A DNA stretch of 64,000 nucleotides from Oscillospiraceae bacterium (GTDB lineage Bacteria > Bacillota > Clostridia > Oscillospirales > Ruminococcaceae). Below, piece after piece: positions 44,322 through 52,932 of the stretch; the first letter of the stretch is position 1; each line of letters begins with the position of its first letter. The position numbers were made by a program, and so were the translations under genes. The notes below the pieces were generated by a model. The model did no database searches. It was not told the DNA's origin and saw nothing but the letters and a program-made list of their open reading frames with translations. The DNA lies in assembly GCA_017887325.1 (NCBI GenBank), contig JAGHIE010000002.1:186001-250000 (forward strand), in the 5' to 3' direction.

Positions 44322-45329
44322 ATGTCAGAAGTTCAAGAAAAGAAAAAAATTATATTAAGTGGTATTCAACCTACTGGAGTTTTTACTTTAGGTAATTATA
44401 TTGGAGCATTAAAAAATTGGGTTAAATTACAAGAAGATTATAATGCCGCATACATGATAGCAGATATGCATTCTTTGACAGTAAGACAAGATCCTGCAAA
44501 ATTAAGACAACAAATATTAAGTGCTTTTGCAGTTGTTTTAGCTTGTGGTGTTGATCCAAATAAAAGTTTAACTTTTATACAAAGCCATGTACATCAACAT
44601 GCTGAATTAAGCTGGATTTTATCATGTAATACACAATTTGGTGAACTAAACAGAATGACACAATTTAAAGATAAAAGTGCCAAAAATGCTGATAATATTA
44701 ACGCAGGTTTATTTACATACCCTTCATTGATGGCTGCAGATATCTTACTATATCAAGCTGATTTAGTTCCTGTTGGAGCTGATCAAAAACAACACTTAGA
44801 ATTAACAAGAGATATCGCTACAAGATTTAATAATTTATATGGCAATACATTTAAAGTTCCTGAACCTTATATTCCTAAAGTAGGGGCAAGAATAATGTCA
44901 TTAAGTGATCCAAATAAAAAAATGTCTAAATCAGATGAAAATCAAAATTCTTTTATAACTATACTAGATAAACCTGAAGTTATAATCAAAAAATTTAAAA
45001 GAGCTGTTACTGATTCTGATATGGAAGTTAGATACGCTGAAGGAAAAGATGGTATTAACAATTTGATGAGCATATATTCTGTTGTTACAGGTTTATCTTA
45101 TGAACAAATTGAAAAAGATTTCCAAAGTAAAGGATATGGCGACTTTAAAACAGCTGTAGGTGAAGCTGTTGCTGAACACTTACGACCTGTTAGAGAAAAT
45201 TATGAAAGATTAATCGCTGATAAAGCTTATCTAGAACAATGTTACAAATTAGGTGCAGAAAAAGCATCAAATTTTGCAAATCGTACTTTAACAAAAGTAT
45301 ACAAAAAAGTTGGCTTTATTGCTAAATAA
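44322..45329 (+). CDS. trpS: Tryptophanyl-tRNA synthetase
   Basis: TrpS charges tRNA-Trp. The 335-residue class I enzyme shows GIQPTGVFTLGNYIGALKN (the HIGH-equivalent region, about 12-30), PVGADQKQH and KMSKSDEN. AAAGGAG precedes the ATG. No T-box leader is seen before it; it shares the aminotransferase promoter or reads through from it. Length is normal. Confidence 0.96.
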   Translation: MSEVQEKKKIILSGIQPTGVFTLGNYIGALKNWVKLQEDYNAAYMIADMHSLTVRQDPAKLRQQILSAFAVVLACGVDPNKSLTFIQSHVHQHAELSWILSCNTQFGELNRMTQFKDKSAKNADNINAGLFTYPSLMAADILLYQADLVPVGADQKQHLELTRDIATRFNNLYGNTFKVPEPYIPKVGARIMSLSDPNKKMSKSDENQNSFITILDKPEVIIKKFKRAVTDSDMEVRYAEGKDGINNLMSIYSVVTGLSYEQIEKDFQSKGYGDFKTAVGEAVAEHLRPVRENYERLIADKAYLEQCYKLGAEKASNFANRTLTKVYKKVGFIAK

Positions 45330-45330
45330 A

Positions 45331-45370
45331 AAATAACATTAGTTCCTTTATGGAACTAATGTTATTTTTT
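45331..45370. terminator. Bidirectional terminator between trpS and the ferritin-like gene
   Basis: AAATAACATTAGTTCC and its complement with a short loop and A/T runs on each side. Confidence 0.85.
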
Positions 45371-45894
45371 TAAAGTCTCTCTAATATACTTTTAAATATC
45401 TTCACATGTAATTCTTCATCTTTTATAATTCTGTGTAATATTTGACAAATATTTCCATTATCAATAATCTCAGCATGATATTTATATTGTCTAATAGCTT
45501 TTTCTTCCGATTCTATATTAAATTTGATTAATTTTCTTATGTCCTCATTACAAAATATCATATTTGCATTCCATGGTAAACATCTAGCGTTGTTATAATA
45601 GTGGAAATTAGCTGTGCCACCTAAGCAGGTAATAAGTTCTCCTATAATTTCTAAATGTTTCATTTCAACTATCGCTATTTTCTCCATTATTTCTGCAATA
45701 TCCTCATAACATTTTTCAAACTGAAAATATTCATACAAATATTGGTTTATAGCAGATGTTTCACTTACACTAGATGCTAAATTTAAAGATAAAATTTTGG
45801 CGTCTTTTAAAGACTTCCTATCAATTTTTATTTCAGGATATTTTTCATTTACTCTCACTTCCGTAACATTTGAATTTTGAGAATTATTATTCAT
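45370..45894 (-). CDS. Ferritin-like diiron-domain protein
   Basis: The 174-residue protein has a four-helix ferritin-like core after an N-terminal tail of about 25 polar residues. Likely metal ligands are Glu45, the Glu77-x2-His80 pair (EMKH), Glu130, and the Glu160-x2-His163 pair (EELH). It resembles short rubrerythrin/manganese-catalase-like proteins of spore formers. A role in peroxide handling or in the spore coat is possible; neither is shown. AGGAGG precedes the ATG. Confidence 0.75.
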   Translation of the reverse strand: MNNNSQNSNVTEVRVNEKYPEIKIDRKSLKDAKILSLNLASSVSETSAINQYLYEYFQFEKCYEDIAEIMEKIAIVEMKHLEIIGELITCLGGTANFHYYNNARCLPWNANMIFCNEDIRKLIKFNIESEEKAIRQYKYHAEIIDNGNICQILHRIIKDEELHVKIFKSILERL

Positions 45895-45974
45895 TATAAA
45901 TACCTCCTAAATGTATTTTATAAACTATATTCAATTACTTTCTATTTTATGATTAATAACTTATTTAAAAACAG

Positions 45975-46003
45975 GTGACAAAGACTTACAAAAATGATAT
46001 AAT
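45975..46003 (+). promoter_or_regulatory. Promoter of lgt
   Basis: GTGACA (45975-45980), 17 bases, TATAAT (45998-46003) with TGA extended -10. Confidence 0.75.
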
Positions 46004-46039
46004 ACATTTTATATAAATATTTAAAAGGAGGTTAATAAA

Positions 46040-47029
46040 GTGAGTGTTGTTGAGTTTCCTAAATTAGGACTAAGCTTTGATTTAGATAAAGTTGCATTCA
46101 CAATAGGTGGACTGGATATAGCATGGTATGCTGTTCTTATATCATCAGGATTTTTATTAGCAGTTATTTATGCTCTATTTAACTTAAAAAGATTTGGACT
46201 AGAAGAAAATAGAGTGATTGATGTTATTATTGGTGGTATGATAGGTGGTATAATCGGAGCTAGATTATATTATGTAATATTTTCTTGGGATTTATATAAA
46301 GATAATATTATGGAAATATTTAATACTAGAAACGGCGGTCTAGCTATATATGGTGGAATAATAGGAGCTGTCTTAGTAGGTTCTATCGTATGTAAATTTA
46401 GAAAAGTTAAATTATTACCTATGTTTGATGTTGCTGTATTAGGATTTTTAATAGGACAAGGAATAGGTCGTTGGGGAAACTTTGTAAATGTCGAAGCTTA
46501 CGGAGCAGAAACTAATTCTATTTTTGGTATGATAAGTTCTGGAGAAGTTTCAATTACTTCACCTGTACATCCTTGCTTCTTATATGAATCTGCATGGTGT
46601 ATTTTAGGATTTGTCCTACTACATATATATTCTAAACACAGAAAATTTGATGGAGAATTAAGTTTATTTTATTTAATGTGGTACGGTTTTGAAAGAGCTA
46701 TTGTAGAAGGATTAAGACAAGATAGTTTATATTGGGGTCCATTTAGAGTTTCTCAAATACTATCTGTTATTTTAGTAATTGTTGCTTTTATAGTATGGAT
46801 TACTATCAAGTCAAAAATCAAAAGAAACAATGATCCTGAATATTTAAAACTATATGTTAATACTGAAGAATCAAAACAAATTATAGAAATGTCTAAAACT
46901 AAAAAAGAAAAACAAGATAAAAATCAAAAAATAGAAGAAATAGAAGAAGATGAAACTCAAAAAGATGTAGATAAAGTAGATTTGTCAAACACATCTGATG
47001 TAAAGGCTGAAAACGATATTGTAAAGTAA
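46040..47029 (+). CDS. lgt: Prolipoprotein diacylglyceryl transferase
   Basis: Lgt adds diacylglycerol to the lipobox cysteine of prolipoproteins, the step before LspA. The 329-residue membrane protein starts at GTG 46040 behind AAGGAGG. It has seven hydrophobic helices and the Lgt signature GRWGNFVNVEAYG (about 148-160), with FLYES and RDSLYWG-like blocks further on. A charged Lys/Glu/Asp tail of about 60 residues (270-329) extends past the usual end and would face the cytoplasm. Confidence 0.94.
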   Translation: MSVVEFPKLGLSFDLDKVAFTIGGLDIAWYAVLISSGFLLAVIYALFNLKRFGLEENRVIDVIIGGMIGGIIGARLYYVIFSWDLYKDNIMEIFNTRNGGLAIYGGIIGAVLVGSIVCKFRKVKLLPMFDVAVLGFLIGQGIGRWGNFVNVEAYGAETNSIFGMISSGEVSITSPVHPCFLYESAWCILGFVLLHIYSKHRKFDGELSLFYLMWYGFERAIVEGLRQDSLYWGPFRVSQILSVILVIVAFIVWITIKSKIKRNNDPEYLKLYVNTEESKQIIEMSKTKKEKQDKNQKIEEIEEDETQKDVDKVDLSNTSDVKAENDIVK

Positions 47030-47068
47030 AAACTTAACAATAAATTTGAATTAAATTTGGAGGTATTT

Positions 47069-47911
47069 ATGGAACAAAAAATAATTAATGGGGCAGAGTT
47101 AGCAAAAAAAGTTAAAGATGAAGTAAAGCAAGAAATTGAAACAAACAACTTAAATGTTTGTTTAGCTGTAATTATTGTGGGGGATAATCCAGCATCAAGA
47201 GTTTATGTAAATTCTAAGAAAAAAGATTGCCAAGAAGTTGGTATCGAATCTTTAGAATATGCTTTACCAGAAAACACTACTCAGGAAGAATTATTAAATC
47301 TTGTAGATAGATTAAATAATGATCCAAATGTAAATGGCATATTAGTTCAACTTCCTTTACCAAAACATATTGATGAAAATATGGTTATTGAAAAGATTTC
47401 TCCTTTAAAAGATGTTGATGCTTTTCATGCTATCAATGTCGGTAAAATTATGATAGGAGATTATGACTTTTTACCTTGTACTCCTGCAGGTTGCATGGAA
47501 TTAATAAAATCTACTGGTGTAGAAATTTCTGGCAAAAATGCAGTAGTTGTTGGTAGAAGTAATATCGTTGGTAAACCTATGGCTATGCTATTGTTACATG
47601 AAAATGCGACTGTAACCATATGTCATTCAAAAACAAAAAATTTACCAGAAATTTGTAAAACAGCAGATATTTTAGTTGCTGCTGTAGGTATCCCTAATTT
47701 CATCAATAAAGATATGGTTAAAGAGGGAGCTATTGTCATAGATGTTGGTATGAACAGACTACCTGATAAAAAATTATGTGGTGATGTTGATTTTAATGAT
47801 GTTCTTGATAAAGTATCAAAAATCACTCCTGTTCCAGGTGGGGTAGGTTTAATGACTAGAGCTATCCTTATGAAAAATACATTAACTGCATCAAAAATAC
47901 AAAAAAATTAA
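47069..47911 (+). CDS. folD: Bifunctional methylenetetrahydrofolate dehydrogenase/cyclohydrolase
   Basis: FolD interconverts 5,10-methylene-, methenyl- and 10-formyl-tetrahydrofolate. The protein is 280 residues from ATG 47069, after GGAGG at 47059. It has the family motifs VGDNPASRVYVNSKKKDC (catalytic Lys and Tyr), VQLPLPKHI, KDVDAFH and VVGRSNIVGKPMAMLL for cofactor binding, and the terminal PVPGGVGLMTRA. It follows lgt and likely shares its transcript. Confidence 0.97.
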   Translation: MEQKIINGAELAKKVKDEVKQEIETNNLNVCLAVIIVGDNPASRVYVNSKKKDCQEVGIESLEYALPENTTQEELLNLVDRLNNDPNVNGILVQLPLPKHIDENMVIEKISPLKDVDAFHAINVGKIMIGDYDFLPCTPAGCMELIKSTGVEISGKNAVVVGRSNIVGKPMAMLLLHENATVTICHSKTKNLPEICKTADILVAAVGIPNFINKDMVKEGAIVIDVGMNRLPDKKLCGDVDFNDVLDKVSKITPVPGGVGLMTRAILMKNTLTASKIQKN

Positions 47912-47919
47912 AAAAACTA

Positions 47920-47948
47920 TTGCATATAATTTAAATATGTGATATAAT
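47920..47948 (+). promoter_or_regulatory. Promoter of rpsB
   Basis: TTGCAT (47920-47925), 17 bases, TATAAT (47943-47948) with TGA extended -10; about 110 bases upstream of rpsB. Confidence 0.85.
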
Positions 47949-47959
47949 AATTTACGCAT

Positions 47960-48030
47960 TACGCACGTACTGTTAAATTTTAGCTCGGTGCCGGATTGGT
48001 TCGGTTGCTAAAAAGTACAGTATGGAGGAA
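47960..48030 (+). promoter_or_regulatory. Structured leader RNA of rpsB (candidate S2 autoregulatory element)
   Basis: Nested stems can form: TACTGT (47968-47973) with ACAGTA (48017-48022), and TTTTAGC (47978-47984) with GCTAAAA (48007-48013), enclosing a GC-rich loop that is unusual for this AT-rich region. It lies between the rpsB promoter and ribosome binding site. Leaders that bind S2 are described in bacteria; identity here is inference from position and structure. Confidence 0.6.
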
Positions 48031-48058
48031 ATTTAAAACCAAATAGGAGGTAACTACA

Positions 48059-48790
48059 ATGGCAGTAGTATCAATGAAACAGCTTTTAGAAGCAGGTGTA
48101 CACTTTGGTCACCAAACAAGAAGATGGAATCCTAAAATGGCAGAATACATCTTCACAGAAAGAAACGGTATTTATATTATCGACTTACAAAAAACAGTTA
48201 AAAAATTAGAAGAAGCTTACAACTTTATTAAAGATGTAGCAGCTGACGGTGGAGAAATTCTATTCGTAGGTACAAAAAAACAAGCTGGCGACTCTGTTAA
48301 AGAAGAAGCTCTAAGATGTGGTATGCATTACGTAAATGCTCGTTGGTTAGGCGGTATGATGACAAACTTCAAAACAATCAAACGCAGAATCAAAAGATTA
48401 GAACAATTACGCACAATGCAAGAAGATGGTACTTTTGATTTATTACCTAAAAAAGAAGTTATCAAATTAAACTTAGAAATAGAAAAATTAGAAAAATTCA
48501 TGGGTGGTATTAAAAACATGGATAAATTACCTGGTGCTTTATTCGTTGTTGACCCAAGAAAAGAAAAAATTGCTGTTGCAGAAGCTAAAAACTTAGGTAT
48601 CCCAGTTGTAGCTATCGTTGACACAAACTGTGACCCAGATGATGTTGACTATGTTATCCCTGGTAACGATGATGCTATCAGAGCAGTTAAATTATTAGCT
48701 GGTGCTATGGCAAACGCTGTTTTAGAAGCTAAACAAGGCGAACAAGTTGAAGTTGTAGCTGAAGAAACAACTGAAGAAGTTGCTGAATAA
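48059..48790 (+). CDS. rpsB: 30S ribosomal protein S2
   Basis: The 243-residue protein contains the S2 blocks [19 protein letters not shown] (about 9-27), [10 protein letters not shown], and the [20 protein letters not shown] signature. The C-terminal tail is acidic. AGGAGGT precedes the ATG. Codons favour GGT, GTT and AAC, as in highly expressed genes. It is followed by a terminator and then tsf. Confidence 0.98.
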   Translation: MAVVSMKQLLEAGVHFGHQTRRWNPKMAEYIFTERNGIYIIDLQKTVKKLEEAYNFIKDVAADGGEILFVGTKKQAGDSVKEEALRCGMHYVNARWLGGMMTNFKTIKRRIKRLEQLRTMQEDGTFDLLPKKEVIKLNLEIEKLEKFMGGIKNMDKLPGALFVVDPRKEKIAVAEAKNLGIPVVAIVDTNCDPDDVDYVIPGNDDAIRAVKLLAGAMANAVLEAKQGEQVEVVAEETTEEVAE

Positions 48791-48810
48791 TTTTAGTTAT
48801 TGTACTTACA

Positions 48811-48855
48811 ATGCCCGTTATCAAGTTGAATATTTTGACTTGTACGGGCATTTTT
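48811..48855 (+). terminator. Terminator/attenuator between rpsB and tsf
   Basis: ATGCCCGT pairs with ACGGGCAT, with an inner CAAGT/ACTTG stem and a TTTTT tail. No separate promoter is seen for tsf, so partial read-through is likely. Confidence 0.85.
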
Positions 48856-48881
48856 GAAATAAAACTTAGGAGGAAATCATT

Positions 48882-49790
48882 ATGGCATTTACTGCAAAAG
48901 ATGTAAAAGAATTACGTGAAAGAACTGGCTGTGGTATGATGGACTGTAAAAAAGCTCTATCTGAAACAGATGGTGATATGGATAAAGCTATTGAAATTTT
49001 AAGAGAAAAAGGTTTAGCTGCTGCTGCTAAAAAAGCTGGTAGAATTGCTGCTGAAGGTTTAGTTGTATCTATGGTAGATAAAGCTAAAAAAGTTGGTGTT
49101 GTTTTAGAAGTTAACGCTGAAACAGACTTCGTTGCTAAAAACGAACAATTTGTTGAATTTGTAAACAGCGTTGCAAAAACAATTATTGAAAACAATCCTG
49201 CAAACATTGAAGAATTAGAAGCTTTAACAATGGTTGGTTCTGATAGAACAGTTGCTGAAGAATTAAGAGATAAAATCTTAACAATCGGTGAAAACATGAA
49301 AATTCGTCGTTTCGAAAGAGTTGAAGGCGACTTAGTTTCTTATGTTCACGGTGGTGGCCGTATCGGTGTTATGGTTAAATTCGATACAGATGTTGCTGAC
49401 AAAGAAGGTTTTGAAGAATATGCAAAAGATGTAGCTATGCAAATTGCTGCTGCTGTTCCTCAATACTTAAATAGAGAAGATGTTCCAGCTGAAGTTGTTG
49501 AAAAAGAAAAAGAAATCTTAACAGTTCAAGCTATGAACGAAGGCAAACCAAAAGAAATCGCTGAAAAAATGGTTATGGGTAGAATTGCTAAATTCTACAA
49601 AGAAGTTTGTTTAGCTGAACAAGCTTTCATTAAAGATGGCGATGTAACAGTTGCTAAATATACAGAAAACAAAGCTAAAGAATTAGGCGGAAAAATTGCT
49701 ATGGTTAGCTTCGTACGTTTTGAAAAAGGTGAAGGTCTAGAAAAACGTGAAGATAACTTCGCTGATGAAGTAGCTAGCATGATGAAATAA
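48882..49790 (+). CDS. tsf: Elongation factor Ts
   Basis: EF-Ts exchanges GDP for GTP on EF-Tu. The 302-residue protein has the N-terminal UBA-like region [18 protein letters not shown] (about 9-26) and the TDFVAKN core motif (about 80-86). AGGAGG precedes the ATG. Codon use matches rpsB. Confidence 0.98.
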   Translation: MAFTAKDVKELRERTGCGMMDCKKALSETDGDMDKAIEILREKGLAAAAKKAGRIAAEGLVVSMVDKAKKVGVVLEVNAETDFVAKNEQFVEFVNSVAKTIIENNPANIEELEALTMVGSDRTVAEELRDKILTIGENMKIRRFERVEGDLVSYVHGGGRIGVMVKFDTDVADKEGFEEYAKDVAMQIAAAVPQYLNREDVPAEVVEKEKEILTVQAMNEGKPKEIAEKMVMGRIAKFYKEVCLAEQAFIKDGDVTVAKYTENKAKELGGKIAMVSFVRFEKGEGLEKREDNFADEVASMMK

Positions 49791-49812
49791 TCAACTATAT
49801 GTTGTTTGAACT

Positions 49813-49842
49813 CACCCTCACCTAAAAGTGAGGGTGTATTTT
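49813..49842 (+). terminator. Terminator after tsf
   Basis: CACCCTCAC pairs with GTGAGGGTG around a 6-base loop, then TATTTTATT. Confidence 0.88.
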
Positions 49843-49879
49843 ATTGTTATAATAAATAAAAGAAAAGAGGTTTTATAAA

Positions 49880-50422
49880 ATGAAAGATTTTTATACTCTT
49901 AATGTTGCTGGTTTAACACGACAACTACCAATTTGTAAATTAAATGATGAATTATCAATTGCAGGATTTGTAATGTTTTCTGATGTAGAATTAACAATTA
50001 AAACAGCTGAAGAATTATTAAAAAAGCTTCCAGAATATGACGTTATTTTAACAGCAGAATCCAAAGGAATTCCTCTTGCATATGAAATGTCAAGACAATG
50101 TGGTAAAAAATACATATTAGCTAGAAAAAGTATTAAGTTATATATGAAAAAACCTGTTGGTGTTGAGGTTAAATCAATAACAACAGCTAAAACTCAAACT
50201 TTATATCTTGATGAAACTGATAAAGAATTTTTAAAAGGTAAAAAAGTTGCAATTGTAGATGATGTAATTAGTACAGGTGAATCATTAAATGCAATGATAG
50301 GTTTAGTTGAAGCTTCAGGTGGTATTGTTGTCGCTAAAGCTGCTGTATTAGCAGAAGGTGATGCATCTGATAGAGAAGACATCATATATTTAGAAAAATT
50401 ACCATTGATAAAAAATAATTAA
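49880..50422 (+). CDS. Purine-type phosphoribosyltransferase
   Basis: The 180-residue protein has the type I phosphoribosyltransferase PRPP-binding motif VAIVDDVISTGES (123-135) and the AESKGIPLAYEMSR block near 59-72. It resembles adenine or xanthine phosphoribosyltransferases used in purine salvage, but the N-terminus is not that of a standard Apt, and the base specificity is uncertain. AGAGG precedes the ATG. An extended -10 (TGT-TATAAT at 49845-49853) lies just upstream, overlapping the terminator region. Confidence 0.8.
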   Translation: MKDFYTLNVAGLTRQLPICKLNDELSIAGFVMFSDVELTIKTAEELLKKLPEYDVILTAESKGIPLAYEMSRQCGKKYILARKSIKLYMKKPVGVEVKSITTAKTQTLYLDETDKEFLKGKKVAIVDDVISTGESLNAMIGLVEASGGIVVAKAAVLAEGDASDREDIIYLEKLPLIKNN

Positions 50423-50438
50423 TAAGTAGGGATAGTTT

Positions 50439-50690
50439 ATGAAATATACATATACACCTAAAGGTGTTTGCTCAAGACAAATAGATCTAGAAATAGAAGG
50501 AGATATTATCAAAAATGTAACTTTTACAGGTGGCTGTAATGGAAACACTAAAGGTATATCTAAATTAGTAGAAGGGCAAAATATTGATGATATCATTCAA
50601 AGATTAGAAGGAACAACATGTGGTATGAGAAACACATCATGTCCTGACCAATTAGCAACAGCTTTAAAGAATGCAAAAAAAAGTTTATAA
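50439..50690 (+). CDS. TSCPD domain protein
   Basis: The 83-residue protein ends in RNTSCPDQLATAL, the TSCPD motif that names the family, and has four cysteines (residues 11, 33, 61 and 68). Free-standing TSCPD proteins are common in Clostridia; the same domain ends some ribonucleotide reductases. Function is not known, though the cysteines suggest metal or redox work. It follows the phosphoribosyltransferase by 16 bases. Confidence 0.85.
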   Translation: MKYTYTPKGVCSRQIDLEIEGDIIKNVTFTGGCNGNTKGISKLVEGQNIDDIIQRLEGTTCGMRNTSCPDQLATALKNAKKSL

Positions 50691-50806
50691 TCGTAAAATA
50701 AAGTATTTACAACATTATTAAAATATTGTATACTTTTTTATGATTAGTTATTATATTTGTTTGCATAGTTTATTTCTTTTTATTTGTGATTTTATTAACA
50801 AATCTA

Positions 50807-50835
50807 TTGAAATCAAACTTGTTTTCATTTATAAT
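50807..50835 (+). promoter_or_regulatory. Promoter of the decarboxylase gamma/beta genes
   Basis: TTGAAA (50807-50812), 17 bases, TATAAT (50830-50835), 52 bases before the gamma-subunit gene. The AT-rich stretch 50691-50806 before it shows nothing else I can support. Confidence 0.8.
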
Positions 50836-50887
50836 TAATTAATGAGTGTTGTAACACACTTTAGAATATTGTAAAGGAGATAGAAGT

Positions 50888-51277
50888 ATGGGTATTGATT
50901 GGGCTTTAGTTGCATCAGTTGTTATTACTGGATTAGTTGTTGTATTTTTAGCTCTTATAATATTAATTGTTGCAGTTTCTATTATTGGTAAAATATTTAC
51001 AGCTATTGACAATAAAAAAAAAGCACCACAGACTGATGACAAGTCAATTACTAATGTTTCTGAATCTACAAAAAGTGATTCAACAGAAGTAGTTTTAGAA
51101 GTATCTTCTGAAGATGATTCTGATGAAGTAGTAGCAGTTATTACAGCAGCTATTGCTGCAGTAATGCAAGCAGAAGGAAATAAAAAACCTTTTGTTATTA
51201 AGAGTGTTAAACGTGTCAGTGGAGTTCGCAATGTTTGGAATCAAGCTGGTTTAATCGAAAATACTCAAACCCTTTAA
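50888..51277 (+). CDS. Na+-pumping decarboxylase gamma subunit (OadG-like)
   Basis: The 129-residue protein has one N-terminal membrane helix (about 8-34), a short charged linker, and a C-terminal region (AVITAAIAAVMQAEG, then VKRVSGVRNVWNQAG) typical of gamma subunits in oxaloacetate, methylmalonyl-CoA or glutaconyl-CoA decarboxylases. It anchors and assembles the complex. The beta subunit is 62 bases downstream; the carboxyltransferase and biotin carrier are not nearby. Confidence 0.85.
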   Translation: MGIDWALVASVVITGLVVVFLALIILIVAVSIIGKIFTAIDNKKKAPQTDDKSITNVSESTKSDSTEVVLEVSSEDDSDEVVAVITAAIAAVMQAEGNKKPFVIKSVKRVSGVRNVWNQAGLIENTQTL

Positions 51278-51339
51278 AAGATTATTAAATAATCTTTAAA
51301 TCTTACTAATAATTATTACAGAAAGGGAAGGGACATTCG

Positions 51340-52617
51340 ATGTTCGATTTATTTTTCAAAAGTATAAGCGACTTATGGAGTGATTCTGGACTATTAGCAC
51401 TGTTTACTGGTGATGGTTGGAAAAACATCGTTATGATAGCAGTGTCTTGTCTATTAATTTATTTAGCAATAGCTAAACAATATGAACCTCTATTATTGTT
51501 ACCAATTGCATTTGGTATGTTGCTTGTTAACTTACCATTAGGTGGAGTTATGGATTATCCAAAAATGGTATTGGAGCCTATAGCAAATTTAGAAAAGTTT
51601 GATGCAGCAACTCACTTCCAAGAAGTTAAATTAATGTTAGAAGATGGTAATGTTGCTCACTTCTTTATAAATAACCAAAGCAAAGAATATGCTAATGGTG
51701 GTTTATTATACTATTTATATCAAGGTGTAAAATTAGGTATTTATCCACCACTTATCTTCTTAGGTATTGGTTGTATGACAGACTTTGCTCCTCTTATTGC
51801 AAATCCAAAATCTTTCTTACTAGGTGCTGCAGCTCAAGCAGGTATTTTCATTACATTTATTGGTGCTGTTGCTCTAGGATTTACAAATCAAGAAGCCGCT
51901 TCTATAGCTATTATTGGTGGTGCTGATGGTCCTACAGCTATATATACAACTGGTAAATTAGCTGCTCATTTATTAGGTCCTATCGCTGTTGCAGCATATT
52001 CATACATGGCATTAGTTCCTGTAATTCAACCACCTATAATGAAAGCTTTAACAACAAAAAAAGAACGTGCTGTTGTTATGGGACAATTAAGACCTGTTTC
52101 AAAAATAGAAAAAATAATTTTCCCAATTGTTGTTACATTAGTTGTATGTCTATTAGTTCCTTCAGCTACTCCTTTAATAGGTATGTTGATGTTAGGTAAC
52201 TTATTCAAAGAAAGTGGTGTTGTTGATCGTCTAGTTAAGACAGCACAAAATGAACTAATGAATATTGTTACAATATTCTTAGGTGTTACAGTTGGTGCTA
52301 CTGCAAGTGCTGAAAGATTCTTAACACTTCAAACACTAAGTATCGTTGCATTAGGATTATGTGCATTCTGTGTTGGTACAGCTGCTGGTGTATTATTCGG
52401 TAAATTAATGTACGTATTTACAGGTGGTAAAGTTAATCCTCTTATCGGTTCTGCAGGTGTATCTGCTGTTCCTATGGCAGCTCGTGTTTCTCAAAAAGTT
52501 GGTGCTAAAGAAAATCCTACTAACTTCTTATTAATGCATGCTATGGGACCTAATGTTGCTGGTGTTATCGGCTCAGGTGTTGCAGCAGGTGTTTTAATTA
52601 GTTTCTTTGCAAAATAA
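51340..52617 (+). CDS. Na+-transporting decarboxylase beta subunit (OadB/GcdB/MmdB type)
   Basis: The beta subunit decarboxylates carboxybiotin and pumps Na+ out. The 425-residue protein has about nine to eleven hydrophobic helices and the family signature GGADGPTAIYTTGKLA (about 194-209), with a conserved Asp in it, plus NPLIGSAGVSAVPMAARV near 365. Which organic acid supplies the carboxyl group cannot be told from the beta subunit. GGGAAGGGA precedes the ATG. Confidence 0.93.
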   Translation: MFDLFFKSISDLWSDSGLLALFTGDGWKNIVMIAVSCLLIYLAIAKQYEPLLLLPIAFGMLLVNLPLGGVMDYPKMVLEPIANLEKFDAATHFQEVKLMLEDGNVAHFFINNQSKEYANGGLLYYLYQGVKLGIYPPLIFLGIGCMTDFAPLIANPKSFLLGAAAQAGIFITFIGAVALGFTNQEAASIAIIGGADGPTAIYTTGKLAAHLLGPIAVAAYSYMALVPVIQPPIMKALTTKKERAVVMGQLRPVSKIEKIIFPIVVTLVVCLLVPSATPLIGMLMLGNLFKESGVVDRLVKTAQNELMNIVTIFLGVTVGATASAERFLTLQTLSIVALGLCAFCVGTAAGVLFGKLMYVFTGGKVNPLIGSAGVSAVPMAARVSQKVGAKENPTNFLLMHAMGPNVAGVIGSGVAAGVLISFFAK

Positions 52618-52627
52618 TTCTAAAAAT

Positions 52628-52663
52628 AAAAAACACTTTAATTTTTATTAAAGTGTTTTTTTA
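52628..52663 (+). terminator. Terminator after the decarboxylase beta subunit gene
   Basis: AAAAACACTTTAAT and its complement followed by a T run. Confidence 0.85.
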
Positions 52664-52678
52664 TTTTTTAAAAAAGTA

Positions 52679-52707
52679 TTGACATTTTTAATTATATAGT
52701 ATATAAT
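52679..52707 (+). promoter_or_regulatory. Promoter of tRNA-Ser
   Basis: Perfect consensus: TTGACA (52679-52684), 17 bases, TATAAT (52702-52707), 31 bases before the tRNA. Confidence 0.92.
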
Positions 52708-52737
52708 ATAAAAGCTGTAAGCGACAACTTAATATAT

Positions 52738-52829
52738 GGAGAGATGGCTGAGTTGGTCTAAGGCGCACGACTGGAACTCGTGTGTGGGTTAATAGCTCAC
52801 CGAGGGTTCGAATCCCTCTCTCTCCGCCA
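52738..52829 (+). tRNA. tRNA-Ser (anticodon GGA)
   Basis: A complete class II tRNA: acceptor GGAGAGA pairs with TCTCTCC, anticodon stem CACGA/TCGTG encloses loop CTGGAAC with anticodon GGA, a long variable arm follows, and the T arm is GAGGG-TTCGAAT-CCCTC. The discriminator is G and CCA is encoded. It reads UCU and UCC. It has its own promoter and terminator. Confidence 0.97.
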
Positions 52830-52832
52830 ATT

Positions 52833-52867
52833 AACACCAAGAAACTTTTTGTTTCTTGGTGTTTTTT
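52833..52867 (+). terminator. Terminator after tRNA-Ser
   Basis: AACACCAAGAAAC pairs with GTTTCTTGGTGTT around a 5-base loop, followed by T. Confidence 0.9.
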
Positions 52868-52868
52868 T

Positions 52869-52897
52869 ATTGAACAAAATAAAAAACTGTGATATAT
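52869..52897 (+). promoter_or_regulatory. Promoter of the acetyltransferase/SGNH/sulfatase operon
   Basis: TTGAAC (52869-52874), 17 bases, TATATT (52892-52897) with TGA extended -10. Confidence 0.65.
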
Positions 52898-52932
52898 TTA
52901 AGAAAATAGATTTTAAGAAAGGATGTTTCTAT

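Noticed and set aside
51277-51297. Terminator between the gamma and beta decarboxylase genes
   Set aside because: AAAGATTATT and its complement have a one-base centre and no T run, so it is not a convincing terminator.
52780-52932. N-terminal extension of the acetyltransferase frame
   Set aside because: The open frame runs through the tRNA-Ser gene and its terminator; a good ribosome binding site and ATG at 52933 set the start.
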